From assembly GCA_963803495.1 (NCBI GenBank), contig CAWDMP010000002.1:4340001-4404000 (forward strand): 64,000 nt of DNA, read 5' to 3'. A program made the translations under genes and the position numbers. Positions 34,668-44,183 of this stretch are shown here, piece after piece. The DNA comes from Persicitalea sp963803495 (lineage in GTDB: Bacteria > Bacteroidota > Bacteroidia > Cytophagales > Spirosomataceae). Each line of letters begins with the position of its first letter. Position 1 is the stretch's first letter. The notes beneath the pieces are model-generated. The model ran no database searches. It was not told the DNA's origin and saw nothing but the letters and a program-made list of their open reading frames with translations.

Positions 34668-34975
34668 AAGTGGATATAAGTTTTGTTACAAATGAATAGT
34701 AGTAGTTATGAGTCAAAATGTTGACTGTTAACTACTAAGAATTTATTCATACCGGTAAAATACCATTCCAAAACAAAACGAACATGATTGAAGCTAATTT
34801 TCGAGACGTAGGTGCGGAGGATTTGCGACGGTTTGTTTCGCTCGTTCTACGATCGAGTGGCAAAGGGGAATACGTGCTTTGCCCGAAACCAGGTCGCCGT
34901 TGTAAAACAAAAAAGGAGCCTCATGGTGAGACTCCCTTTTTCCAGATAGAACGTGTGTACTTCTAATTCCACCAA
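34668..34975. other. Intergenic region with doubtful 60-codon frame
   Basis: AT-rich stretch between the divergent DUF4136 start and the UXS gene end. A plus-strand frame at 34784-34966 (60 codons) has no recognisable features and runs through the terminator hairpin, so I do not call it a gene. Confidence 0.4.
34909..34941 (-). terminator. Terminator of the UXS/Ugd unit
   Basis: aaaaaaggagcctca (34909-34923) pairs with tgagactcccttttt (34927-34941) with two mismatches. On the minus strand it reads as a hairpin followed by a T run just after the UXS stop. Confidence 0.65.
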
Positions 34976-35965
34976 CTAATCTTTTTGAAAATTCTCAAAC
35001 GCTCGATGCTGCGAATCTTCGTAGAGCCGCTCTTCGGGCAGGTCCTTGAAGTACTTATACGTAATGGCCAATCCTTCTTCCCGGCCGACTTTCGGTTCCC
35101 AGTTCAGAATCTCGCGGGCTTTTGTAATGTCCGGCTGCCGCTGCTTAGGGTCGTCTTGCGGGAGCTCCTTATAAATCACCTTTTGGCTGGTACCTGTGAG
35201 CTTGATGATCTCCTCCGCAAACTCGCCAATCGTGATTTCCGAAGGATTGCCGATATTGACAGGCTCCACATAATCACTCAGTAACAGGCGGTAGATACCC
35301 TCCACCAGGTCGGAAACGTAACAAAAAGAGCGCGTCTGCGTGCCGTCGCCGAAGATCGTCAGGTCTTCGCCCCGCAGCGCCTGACCGATAAAGGCGGGCA
35401 GTACCCGGCCGTCGTTGAGGCGCATCCGCGGACCGTAGGTATTGAAAATACGCACGATGCGGGTTTCGATGCCGTGGTACCGGTGGTAGGCCATCGTGAT
35501 CGCTTCCTGGAAACGCTTGGCTTCGTCGTAGCAACCACGCGGGCCAATCGGGTTGACATGGCCCCAGTACTCTTCCGTTTGCGGGTGTACGAGTGGATCA
35601 CCATATACTTCGGAAGTCGAGGCGATGATAAACCGCGAACCCTTCACGCGGGCCAGACCCAGCAAATTGTGGGTACCCATCGCGCCCACTTTCAGCGTTT
35701 GGATCGGAATCTTGAGGTAGTCGATCGGGCTGGCGGGTGAGGCGAAATGCAGGATGTAGTCCAGCTCGCCGGGTACGTGCACGAACTTCGTGACATCGTG
35801 GTGGTAGAACTCGAAATTGGGGTGCGGCATCAGGTGTTCGATGTTGCGCATATCGCCTGTGATGAGGTTATCCATCCCGATCACGTGGTGGCCTTCCTTG
35901 ATAAAACGGTCGCACAAATGCGATCCCAAAAACCCAGCTGCTCCGGTAATAAGTGTACGCTTCAC
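34976..35965 (-). CDS. UDP-glucuronate decarboxylase / UDP-xylose synthase (SDR family)
   Basis: 329 residues. Extended SDR: Rossmann motif ITGAAGFLGSHLCDRF at the N-terminus, HFASPASPIDYLKIPIQTLKVG (UXS-specific), STSEVYGDP, and the catalytic GCYDEAKRFQE (YxxxK). RIFNTYGPRMRLNDGRVLPAFIGQAL completes the UXS pattern. It converts UDP-glucuronate to UDP-xylose in the cytoplasm. UDP-glucose dehydrogenase is the next gene upstream on the same strand, so the pair makes UDP-xylose from UDP-glucose for surface polysaccharide synthesis. Confidence 0.93.
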   Translation of the reverse strand: MKRTLITGAAGFLGSHLCDRFIKEGHHVIGMDNLITGDMRNIEHLMPHPNFEFYHHDVTKFVHVPGELDYILHFASPASPIDYLKIPIQTLKVGAMGTHNLLGLARVKGSRFIIASTSEVYGDPLVHPQTEEYWGHVNPIGPRGCYDEAKRFQEAITMAYHRYHGIETRIVRIFNTYGPRMRLNDGRVLPAFIGQALRGEDLTIFGDGTQTRSFCYVSDLVEGIYRLLLSDYVEPVNIGNPSEITIGEFAEEIIKLTGTSQKVIYKELPQDDPKQRQPDITKAREILNWEPKVGREEGLAITYKYFKDLPEERLYEDSQHRAFENFQKD

Positions 35966-36000
35966 TCAATGGATAATTGACAATGAATAATGAATAATTG
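35966..36000. repeat. AT-rich octamer-like array before UXS (minus strand)
   Basis: AATGGATA, ATTGACAA, TGAATAAT, GAATAATT repeat with about 8-bp period immediately before the minus-strand start codon at 35965. Confidence 0.55.
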
Positions 36001-36112
36001 GCTTTGACAAGATGGATGTTGACCTGAAATAAGAAGTAATTTATTTTGTTAAAACGGATGCTTTTCGACAAGACAACTAGAGACAATTGTCTGTTGACCA
36101 TTATCACCTTGT

Positions 36113-37426
36113 TCACTCAAGTACCGCTTCGCGGCCAATGCTGTAGTAGCTGTAGCCCATTTCGCGCATCAGGTCGAGCTCGTAGAGATTGCGACCGTCG
36201 AAGATCACGCGGTTTTTGAGCAGTTTATCCATCTTCTCAAAGTCCGGCGACCGGAACTGCGGCCACTCGGTGAAGATCATGAGGGCGTCGGCATCGTCGA
36301 GGGCGGCGTAAGGGGTATGGCAGAACGTCACGCCCTCGGACAGGACTTTTTTCACGTTGTCCATCGCCTCGGGGTCGTACACCGTCACCTTGGCTCCGGC
36401 TTCCACCAGTGCCTTGATGTTTTCAAGGGCGGGGGCTTCCCGTATATCGTCGGTGTAAGGTTTGAAAGCCAATCCCCACACAGCGATGGTTTTGTCGCGC
36501 AGGTTACCTTCAAAGTAGTCGGTAATCAGCGGCAACAGTCTTTTCTTCTGATCCTCGTTGACCGCCATAACGGAGTTCAAAATCCGAAAATCATAATCGA
36601 AGTCGCGGGAAGTCTTGGCCAGTGCCTGCACATCCTTCGGGAAGCAACTACCCCCGTAGCCGATGCCCGCAAACAGGAAACGTTTGCCGATCCGGCTGTC
36701 GGTACCGATGCCGCGCCGGATGTCGTCCACGTTGGCTCCGACTTTCTCGCACAAATTTGCGATTTCGTTCATGAAGGTAATCTTCATCGCCAAGAAAGAG
36801 TTGGCAGCGTACTTCGTCATTTCGGCGGAGCGTTCATCCATAAAAATGACCGGATTGCCTTGCCGCACCAACGGGGCGTACAGTTTTTCGATGAGCTTTT
36901 GCGCTTTTTTGGAAGTGGTACCCACCACCACGCGGTCGGGCTTCATGAAGTCTTCCACGGCCACGCCTTCGCGCAAAAACTCAGGATTGGACACCACGTC
37001 GAACTCCACCCTGGCGTTTTTGGCGATACCCGCCTGGACCTTTTCGGCGGTGCCGACGGGGACGGTACTCTTGTCGACGATTACCGCGTAGTTTTCCAAA
37101 AGCGGGCCGAGATCGTCGGCCACTTTCAGGATGTATTTCAGGTCGGCCGAACCGTCTTCCCCCGGAGGCGTAGGCAGGGCCAGGAAAATAATTTGCGCCT
37201 CCTTGATACCTTCGGCCAGATTGGTCGTAAATTTCAGGCGTCCCTCAGATACGTTCCGGTCGAACAGGACATCGAGGCCAGGCTCGTAAATGGGGATGTC
37301 GCCCTGCTTCAGCCGGCCTATTTTTTTCTCGTCGATGTCGACGCATATGACCTGATTGCCCGTTTCGGCGAAGCATGTCCCCGTGACAAGGCCGACGTAT
37401 CCGGTCCCAACAACTGCAATTTTCAT
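36113..37426 (-). CDS. ugd: UDP-glucose 6-dehydrogenase
   Basis: 437 residues. N-terminal Rossmann domain MKIAVVGTGYVGLVTGTCFAE, substrate region AEMTKYAANSFLAMKITFMNE, catalytic cysteine in GIGYGGSCFPKDVQAL (~residue 262), and C-terminal AVWGLAFKPYTDDIREAPAL. It oxidises UDP-glucose to UDP-glucuronate with two NAD+. The downstream neighbour is UXS. A TAnnTTTG box on the minus strand lies about 85 bp upstream of the start. Confidence 0.96.
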   Translation of the reverse strand: MKIAVVGTGYVGLVTGTCFAETGNQVICVDIDEKKIGRLKQGDIPIYEPGLDVLFDRNVSEGRLKFTTNLAEGIKEAQIIFLALPTPPGEDGSADLKYILKVADDLGPLLENYAVIVDKSTVPVGTAEKVQAGIAKNARVEFDVVSNPEFLREGVAVEDFMKPDRVVVGTTSKKAQKLIEKLYAPLVRQGNPVIFMDERSAEMTKYAANSFLAMKITFMNEIANLCEKVGANVDDIRRGIGTDSRIGKRFLFAGIGYGGSCFPKDVQALAKTSRDFDYDFRILNSVMAVNEDQKKRLLPLITDYFEGNLRDKTIAVWGLAFKPYTDDIREAPALENIKALVEAGAKVTVYDPEAMDNVKKVLSEGVTFCHTPYAALDDADALMIFTEWPQFRSPDFEKMDKLLKNRVIFDGRNLYELDLMREMGYSYYSIGREAVLE

Positions 37427-37508
37427 TTGGTAATTGAAATAGTGGTGAAGCTTTTATAAAAAGCGATTCTAGAATTGTACTTTATCACGATTTTGTGCCA
37501 ATTCGGCC

Positions 37509-37516
37509 CAAATTTA
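37509..37516 (-). promoter_or_regulatory. Probable -7 box of ugd (TAAATTTG on the minus strand)
   Basis: Exact TAnnTTTG match on the minus strand ~83 bp before the ugd start. A TTTC-containing stretch upstream could be a weak -33 element. Confidence 0.45.
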
Positions 37517-37720
37517 GTTCTTTTTCTAAGAAACAGTACCGCTGGGTTTGGTATAAATTTAGGGAACGGTACTAATATGGCCGGAAATTTGACGAACGGT
37601 AGTTCCCGGGGTGTGGAGAGAAACACAGATCGTCGTTTCATAACAATCCATAGTCCGGCACGTTATTTTTCTATTAATTGTTAAGACAATTATACATCCC
37701 AAATCTGACATCCACCGAGT

Positions 37721-38938
37721 ATGACTACCGAGACCGCCGAGAACCAAATCTTGATCGAACAAACCGTGCGCGACTTTGCCGAGCGCCACATCCGGCCCAA
37801 CATTCGTGAGTGGGATGAAAGCCAGTACTTTCCTACCGAGGTGATGCACCAAATGGGCGAATTGGGGTTGATGGGTATCCTCGTCCCCGTCCAGTACAAC
37901 GGTTCGGGATTGGGCTACCGCGAGTATGTGGCGGCTATTGTCGAATTATCCAAAGTCGACCCCTCCATCGGTCTATCGCTGGCGGCGCACAACTCACTTT
38001 GTACCAATCATATTCTAATGTTTGGAAATGAGGACCAGAAGCACACCTACCTGCCCAAACTCGCCACCGGCCAGTGGATCGGCGCGTGGGGACTCACCGA
38101 GCCCAACACAGGTTCCGACGCCGGAAATATGCGGACGGTAGCGGTGAAAGACGGCAACGACTGGGTACTCAACGGCTCCAAAAACTTCATTACCCACGGT
38201 AAAAGCGGCGACGTAGCGGTGGTGGTGGTGCGAACAGGTGAGCCGGGCGACAAGCACGGAGCGACCGCCTTCATCATCGAGAAAGGTACCCCGGGTTTCA
38301 CCGCTGGCCGCAAGGAGGACAAACTCGGTATGCGGGCTTCTGAAACGGCAGAGCTCATATTCCAGGATTGCGTGATCCCTGATGCTCAGCGGCTGGGCGA
38401 AGTAGGGGAGGGATTTATTCAATCGCTCAAAATCCTTGACGGCGGACGAATATCCATCGCTGCCCTCAGCGTAGGTACCGCCGTGGGTGCTTTCGAGGCC
38501 GCGCGTGACTACGCCAAAGAGCGCAAGCAATTTGGGAAGTCGATTTCAAAATTCCAGGGTATTGCCTTCAAACTCGCCGACATGTACACCGATATCGAGG
38601 CATCCAAAATCCTGACCTACCACGCTGCCGACATGAAAGACCGCGGTGAAAACGTGAGCCTGGCGAGTTCGGTGGCCAAGTACCATGCTTCCGAAACCGC
38701 CGTGCGCGTGTCCAACGAAGCCGTACAGGTATTCGGCGGCTATGGTTTCACGAAAGATTACCCCGTCGAGAAATTCTACCGCGACAGCAAGTTGTGCACT
38801 ATCGGCGAAGGCACGAGCGAAATCCAAAAACTGGTGATTTCTCGCGAGATACTCAAAGTAGGGGCGGACACATGTGTCCGCCCGATCGCCGAGTATGGAG
38901 AAACCCACGTATCCTTTCAAGCAACCCACCTTTCATAA
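37721..38938 (+). CDS. Acyl-CoA dehydrogenase
   Basis: 405 residues. FAD-dependent acyl-CoA dehydrogenase: N-terminal helical domain (FAERHIRPNIREWDE), WGLTEPNTGSDAGNM and FITHGKSGDVAVVVV in the middle sheet, and the C-terminal domain with FGKSISKFQGIAFKLADM, VQVFGGYGFTKDYPVEKFYRD and CTIGEGTSEIQKLVISREIL; the catalytic base position is in YGFTKDYPVE/YRD-type short-chain enzymes. It introduces the first double bond in fatty-acid or branched-chain acyl-CoA oxidation. Relatives normally end at about REILK; here ~23 extra residues follow because a palindromic repeat (38862-38883) occupies the normal end. No partner beta-oxidation gene is adjacent. Confidence 0.93.
   Translation: MTTETAENQILIEQTVRDFAERHIRPNIREWDESQYFPTEVMHQMGELGLMGILVPVQYNGSGLGYREYVAAIVELSKVDPSIGLSLAAHNSLCTNHILMFGNEDQKHTYLPKLATGQWIGAWGLTEPNTGSDAGNMRTVAVKDGNDWVLNGSKNFITHGKSGDVAVVVVRTGEPGDKHGATAFIIEKGTPGFTAGRKEDKLGMRASETAELIFQDCVIPDAQRLGEVGEGFIQSLKILDGGRISIAALSVGTAVGAFEAARDYAKERKQFGKSISKFQGIAFKLADMYTDIEASKILTYHAADMKDRGENVSLASSVAKYHASETAVRVSNEAVQVFGGYGFTKDYPVEKFYRDSKLCTIGEGTSEIQKLVISREILKVGADTCVRPIAEYGETHVSFQATHLS
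38862..38883. repeat. Perfect 22-bp palindrome inside the acyl-CoA dehydrogenase 3' end
   Basis: GGGCGGACACA followed by its exact reverse complement TGTGTCCGCCC. It looks like a dispersed REP-type element; it lies within the coding frame and adds VGADTCVRP to the protein. Confidence 0.75.
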
Positions 38939-38972
38939 CGCCCCCCGGCCGATAGACCCGGCCGGGGGGCGT
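38938..38972 (+). terminator. GC-rich terminator hairpin
   Basis: A perfect 13-bp stem (38938-38950 with 38960-38972, core CCCCCCGGCC) starts at the last base of the stop codon; only a short T run follows, so termination may be partial. Confidence 0.7.
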
Positions 38973-39042
38973 TTGTCCGACAAGCGTTGCGGCCCCGCGG
39001 TGTCTTGCCTACTTTCGTAGCGTACCCTTAAATTATAGCGCT

Positions 39043-39954
39043 ATGATTCCCTTGATTATTCTGCTGGTGCTGGTTGTGCTGGCCATTTTGATGGCGGTGA
39101 AAGTAGTACCGCAACAAACCGCTTATGTGGTCGAGCGGCTTGGCAAATTTTACGCCGTACTGCAGCCCGGCATCAATTTTATCATCCCGTTTTTCGACCG
39201 CGTGGCCTACAAGTACACACTCAAAGAGTCGGCGATCGACATTCCGGAACAAATCTGCATTACGAACGACAACGTTCAGGTACGGATGGATGGCGTGATT
39301 TTCATTCAGGTGATCGACGCTAAGAAAGCAGCCTACGGTATTTCCAACTATACCTTCGCCGTGACGCAACTCGCCCAAACCACCATGCGGAGCGAGATCG
39401 GTAAGTTGGCCCTCGATAAGACATTCGAGGAACGTATGACGATCAACCGCGCCGTGGTCGACGCCATCGACGAGGCCGCCACCAGCTGGGGCGTGAAGGT
39501 ACTTCGCTACGAAATCAAGAACATCACCCCGCCTCAGAGCGTACTGATGGCGATGGAAAAGCAGATGCAGGCCGAGCGCGAGCGCCGGGCGGTGATTTTG
39601 CAATCGGACGGTGAGAAGCAGGCCGCCATCAACGTGGCCGAAGGACAAAAACAGAAAGCCGTGCTGGAATCGGAAGGTGTCCGCGAGCGGCAGATCAACG
39701 AAGCCCAGGGTGAAGCTTCGGCTATTCTGTCGGTGGCCCAGGCGACGGCCGAGAGTATTCGCCTGGTGGCAGCATCGATCCAGAACGACGGTGGTATGGA
39801 GGCCGTACAACTACGTGTGGCCGACAACCTCGTGGATCAGTTTGGCAAGCTGGCCAAGACCAACAATACCCTGATTCTGCCCGCCAATTTCGCCGATATG
39901 GGTTCCATTATTACAGCGGCCATGACGGTCGTCAAAAGTGGCGACCCAAAATAA
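39043..39954 (+). CDS. SPFH/band 7 (stomatin/prohibitin-like, QmcA type) membrane protein
   Basis: 303 residues. One N-terminal membrane anchor (LIILLVLVVLAILMAVKVV), then a band-7 domain: QQTAYVVERLGKFYAVLQPG, IIPFFDRVAYKYTLKE, CITNDNVQVRMDGVIFIQV, QLAQTTMRSEIGKLALDKTFEER, followed by an alanine/glutamate-rich coiled coil (AEGQKQKAVLESEGV, EASAILSVAQATAES). These proteins form large ring assemblies linked to membrane microdomains and proteases. An NfeD gene follows at 40038, the standard bacterial pairing. TACTTTCG about 30 bp upstream (39008-39015) is near the -7 consensus. Confidence 0.94.
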   Translation: MIPLIILLVLVVLAILMAVKVVPQQTAYVVERLGKFYAVLQPGINFIIPFFDRVAYKYTLKESAIDIPEQICITNDNVQVRMDGVIFIQVIDAKKAAYGISNYTFAVTQLAQTTMRSEIGKLALDKTFEERMTINRAVVDAIDEAATSWGVKVLRYEIKNITPPQSVLMAMEKQMQAERERRAVILQSDGEKQAAINVAEGQKQKAVLESEGVRERQINEAQGEASAILSVAQATAESIRLVAASIQNDGGMEAVQLRVADNLVDQFGKLAKTNNTLILPANFADMGSIITAAMTVVKSGDPK

Positions 39955-39971
39955 TTGACTATTGAAAACGG

Positions 39972-40017
39972 ATAGCTGACAAGGGTAGGTTCGTCCGAAA
40001 CTACCCTTGTCAGCTAT
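39972..40017. terminator. Long perfect hairpin between SPFH and NfeD genes
   Basis: 39972-39988 is the exact complement of 40001-40017 (17 bp; arms AGCTGACAAGGGTAG/CTACCCTTGTCAGCT) with a 12-nt loop and a weak T-rich follow-up (TTATTCTG). It could be a terminator, attenuator or mRNA-processing site that separates expression of the pair. Confidence 0.65.
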
Positions 40018-40037
40018 TTATTCTGAGACTACTTCCC

Positions 40038-40475
40038 ATGGATTTATCGTTGCCCCAAATATGGCTCATCATCGGGCTGCTCATGCTGGTGCTCGAACTG
40101 GTCAGCGTCGTGCTGGTGTTCGTATTTTTCGCGGCCGGGGCACTGATCACCGCGCTGCTGGCGAGCGTCGGAATCTTGCCATATCTCAACTGGCAACTGC
40201 TGGCTTTTTCGGTCATTTCAGTGCTTTCCCTGGTGCTGCTCAGGTCGCAGGCCCGCCGGTTACTCGACAACCGGGGCAAGCACACCGAATACAATGAGTA
40301 CGCAGGCGAAACTGCTATGGTCGTGAAGGACATACCGGCCTCTGGTGAGGGTAAAATCTATTACCGCGGCGCCGAGTGGATCGCGCTATCTGCTACCGCC
40401 ACGCTCATCTCCGCCGGCAGCAAAGTCATCATCCGCGCCACGGACGGGATCAAGCTGATTGTGGAAGAAACATAA
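40038..40475 (+). CDS. NfeD family protein (short form)
   Basis: 145 residues: two or three hydrophobic helices at the N-terminus (PQIWLIIGLLMLVLELVSVV, FFAAGALITALLASVG, LLAFSVISVLSLVLL) followed by an OB-fold domain (GETAMVVKDIPASGEGKIYY, GAEWIALSATATLISAG, VIIRATDGIKLIVE). Short NfeD proteins are paired with SPFH proteins and thought to help their assembly; the SPFH gene is directly upstream. Confidence 0.9.
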   Translation: MDLSLPQIWLIIGLLMLVLELVSVVLVFVFFAAGALITALLASVGILPYLNWQLLAFSVISVLSLVLLRSQARRLLDNRGKHTEYNEYAGETAMVVKDIPASGEGKIYYRGAEWIALSATATLISAGSKVIIRATDGIKLIVEET

Positions 40476-40568
40476 AACGGGGGAAGGGTTGACGGTAGAA
40501 AGGGGGGGCGGCAGACGCGAGAGTAGGATACCGCGAAACTTCCCCCCCGTTCCCCGTCTCCCCTTCTA
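40476..40568. repeat. G/C-rich inverted octamer array between converging genes
   Basis: The left half is G-rich (aacggggg, aagggttg, acggtaga, aagggggg) and the right half is the C-rich mirror in 8-bp units (ttcccccc, cgttcccc, gtctcccc, ttctaccg). The stop codon of the minus-strand phosphatase (40566-40568) lies in the last unit. Confidence 0.68.
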
Positions 40569-42226
40569 CCGTTTCAAAGCTTCGGGAATCGGATTGCCCA
40601 CCGTGCCGCTGGGGGCGAGGAGGTGGAGTAGGGCGGCTACCGTAGGCGCGATGTCGGCGATGGAGGTGCGGCGAAGGGTTTCGCCCTTGGGGATACCCCA
40701 GCCGTAAAACAGTAAAGGTACGTGCGTATCATAGTTGTAGGGCGAGCCGTGGGTGGTACCCGTGTTGCGGCCCGCAAACCAGCCAGGTTGCGACACAATT
40801 TGCAAGTCGCCGCTGCGGCGGGCGTTGGTGCCGTTCTTGTAAAGCTCTAACTGAAAGCTGTTCAAGTGGCTTTGGCCCAAATCGTGCAAGTTGATGATGT
40901 CCGCCACGCCCGGCAGCGGAAGTGCAGCCTCGCGCACGACTGCGTACACGTCATCGAAGCTTAGTTCCTTATCTTTCATCGTATCGTGGTTGAGGTAGAG
41001 CTGGTAGTTTTCGTTGGCCCTGATGTAGTCGCCCTTACCAAAGTTTTCCTCCAAAGCCTGGGTGACCGCACTACGAATCGAACCGTTGTTGAGCAAACCG
41101 GCGGGCAGGCGGTGCTCGGTCCAGAAGCCGGGTACATCCATCACGCCGTGATCGGCCGTCAGGAACACGGTGTAATTTCCCTTGCCCGTCCAGCTATCCA
41201 AAAAGCTGAAAAACTCCGCAAATTCGCGGTCGAGCCGCAGGTACACGTCCTCGACCTCAATGGAATTGGGGCCAAAGGCGTGGCCTACGTAATCAGGCGA
41301 CGAAAAGCTTACCGCCAGCATGTCGGTTTGGGTACCCTTGCCCATATTCTCCCCCTTGATAGCCGCAATGGCCATGTCTTTGGTCATCGTGTTGCCAAAA
41401 GGCGTGGCAGCCACTTGCATAAAACTATTCTCACCAAAATTATAAGGGAAAACCGACGTTTTGTTACCGGCGAATCGGCTTTCGTAGGGTTCTTCGTCAG
41501 GTGTGCTTTCCAGATACTGGTCCAGGGCGAGCAGCGGCTTCCAGCCGTCTTTCAGGTACTTGTAGGGCAGTTTCTGGTCGTTCACGTCCTGGGCCCATTT
41601 GGGAAGTTCATTGGTATAGAAAGGTACTGGTGATCCAGTTGCCGGTTTTCGCATCGAACCAATAAGCTCCCGTGGCGGCGTGCCCACCCGGCAGAATTGC
41701 CCCCCGGTCTTTGATGGCGATGCCAATGGTTTTCGAGCGAAAGTTGGTGCCGATTTGCAGTTGGTCGGTGATGGTACTCACCAGCAGATTGCGCGGCGAC
41801 ATCTGGCCGGCGGACATTGGTACTACCGACCGTGGCCACGGTACTATCCTCGGCACAATAGACGATTTTCCCCGCGAAGGGGTCAAACCAATCATTGCCC
41901 ACGATGCCGTTGATCGCTGGCACCGAGCCGGTGTATATCGCCGAGTGACCGGCCGCCGTAACCGTGAGGGCATAGGGGTAGTGGTTGTTGCGGCAGTTGA
42001 AGCCTTCGTTCATCAGGCGTTTTAAACCGCCCTCGCCGTACTTGTCGTAAAAGCGGTAGAGGTAGTCGTAGCGCATTTGGTCCACCACGATGCCGACCAC
42101 CAATTTGGGTCGGGCGAGCACGGACGAAGCGGGGGTTTTGCGGGTCGTGTTTTGGGCAAAGCCCGTAAAGTCGATGAGCACAAGGCAAACAAACAGCCCG
42201 GCAAAGGTCTTTTTAAGGAATAGCAT
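40566..42226 (-). CDS. PafA-like alkaline phosphatase/phosphodiesterase (two frameshifts)
   Basis: Signal peptide (GLFVCLVLIDFTGFAQ) from ATG 42226, then LVVGIVVDQMRYDYLYRFYDKYGEGG and the active-site region LTVTAAGHSAIYTGSVPAIN, where the Thr is the nucleophile. The frame shifts by one base near 41815-41819 and again at the AAA run 41620-41622 (both single insertions); between them lie GQMSPRNLLVSTITDQLQ and IKDRGAILPGGHAATGAYWF, and after them metal-ligand motifs DYVGHAFGP, FLTADHGVMDVPGF and TTHGSPYNYDTHVPLLFYG. Corrected length ~552 residues, typical of PafA, a periplasmic Zn phosphatase. As written, only fragments would be made. Confidence 0.9.
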
Positions 42227-42409
42227 ACAGCGAAAGAGTGAGTACTTGGGAATAATTTTCGGTTAGGAGCGACAAATATAACGGGTATTCCCTGACCGGA
42301 AAGGGTAAACTACCGGGTAATTCGTCTTATTTGTTTTGATAAGGTTACGGGCAAGAACTTCCCAATTCAGGCGATATTTTCCATTTTTAACCATCAATTT
42401 TCAATCAAA

Positions 42410-44126
42410 TTGGCAAATCTCAATATCGACGCCGCAAAAGAAATGACCTACGATGCCATCGTCATCGGGTCGGGCGTATCGGGCGGCTGGGCCGCCAAGG
42501 AGCTCACCGAAAAGGGATTAAAAGTCCTCATGCTCGAGCGAGGGCGCAACCTCGAGCACGTAACGGGCTACGAAAACGCGACCAAGCCCCCCTGGGAATT
42601 CCGTTACAACGGTAAGCTCACAAATGAGCAGGTGGCTTCGCACCCCAAGCTTTCGCGCGATTATCCCTACAACGAGAAGACCGAAAGCTACTGGATGGAC
42701 GACGCCGACTCGATGTACAAGGAGGTGAAGCGATTCGACTGGTACCGGCCCAATATCGTCGGTGGTAAATCGATTCTATGGGGCAGGCAGTCCTATCGCT
42801 TATCCGATATCGACTTTGAAGCCAACGCCAAAGAGGGCATCGCCGTAGACTGGCCTATTCGTTACAAGGACATCGCGCCCTGGTACTCTTACGTCGAGAA
42901 GCACGCGGGCATTTCGGGCGAAAAGCTGGGCCTGCCCCAACTTCCCGACAGTGATTTTCTGCCGCCGATGGAAATGTTTTGCGTGGAGAAGGAAGTGCGC
43001 AAGCGGATCGAGAAAAACTTTCCCGGCCGCAATATGACGATTGGCCGGGTGGCCAATCTTTCCGAAGCCAAAAAAGAACAACTCGGTATCGGTCGGGCAC
43101 CTTGTCAGTACCGCGCCAAGTGTAACTTGGGCTGCCCGTACGGAGCTTATTTCAGTACCCAATCTTGTACATTGCCTCCGGCCGCCAAAACGGGCTTGCT
43201 TACTTTACGTCCTGATTCAGTGGTTACGAACATCATTTACGACGAGAATTCCAAGCGCGCCACGGGGGTGCGGGTCGTGGATTCGGAGTCGATGAACGTG
43301 CGGGTGTTCAACGCCAAGATCATTTTCGTGTGCGCTTCGGCGATGGCCTCTACGGCAATTCTGCTCAATTCCACTTCCAACCGATTTCCCAAATGGAATG
43401 GGCAACGACTCCGAACAACTCGGCCACAACCTGATGGATCACCATTTCCGCACCGGAGCAGGTGGACAGTGGGAGGGCGACCTGGACAAGTACTACTACG
43501 GACGCCGCAACAATGGTATTTACATTCCACGCTACCGCAACATCGGTACCGACAAGCGCGACTACCTGCGCGGCTTCGGCTACCAGGGCGGCGGCCGCCG
43601 GGGCAACTGGATGCACAACGTCGCCGAATTGAGCTTTGGCGCTGACTACAAGCAGGAAGCCACCGAGCCGGGACCATGGAGTATGGGCTTGGGTGGCTTC
43701 GGCGAAACGCTACCCTACTACGATAATAAAATGTACCTCGACCCCAAAGAAATCGATAAATGGGGCGTCCCGCTGGTCGTCTTCGACGCCGAGTACAAGG
43801 AAAATGAGTTCAAGATGCGCAAAGACATGCAAAACGATGCCGCCGAAATGCTCGAATCGGCCGGGGTCAAGAATGTCAGGATCAACAAAGGGGATTCGTT
43901 TATGGGCATGGCGATTCACGAGATGGGTACCGCCCGCATGGGCCGTGACCCGAAGACTTCGATCCTGAACGGTAACAACCAGGTACACGATGTGCCCAAC
44001 GTGTTCGTGACCGACGGGTCCTGCATGACCTCGGCGTCGTGCGTCAATCCGTCGTTGACCTACATGGCGCTCACAGCCCGTGCCGCCGATTTCGCGGTGA
44101 AGGAGTTGAAGAAGAAGAATATTTAA
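42410..44126 (+). CDS. GMC oxidoreductase (gluconate/glucoside dehydrogenase-like), frameshift near 43391
   Basis: Start TTG 42410 (MANLNIDAAKEMTYDAIVIG), matched by the ATG at the same position in the paralogue at 44818. FAD motif GSGVSGGWAAKEL and ERGR; substrate-domain stretch CQYRAKCNLGCPYGAYFSTQ with four cysteines; C-terminal active-site HEMGTARMGRDPK and ASCVNPSLTYMALTARAAD. One extra A in AAA at 43391-43393 breaks the frame; corrected it reads FPNGMGNDSEQLGHNLMDHH and gives ~571 residues. Family members oxidise sugars or sugar acids in the periplasm with a small subunit 3 and a cytochrome as electron acceptor; the subunit 3 gene follows. Confidence 0.9.
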
Positions 44127-44138
44127 TGGGCTGTCGGC

Positions 44139-44183
44139 AATCTAGCATCCAGCATCTAAAATCCAGTATCAAAATAAAGTATC
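44139..44183. repeat. Heptad-like array (CATCCAG/CATCTAA) before subunit 3 gene
   Basis: Near-repeats of about 7 bp (tctagca, tccagca, tctaaaa, tccagta) run up to the ATG at 44184. Confidence 0.5.

Noticed and set aside
36317..37459. 380-codon plus-strand frame opposite ugd
   Set aside because: Antisense shadow of a clear UDP-glucose dehydrogenase; composition rich in H, F and V as expected for such shadows.
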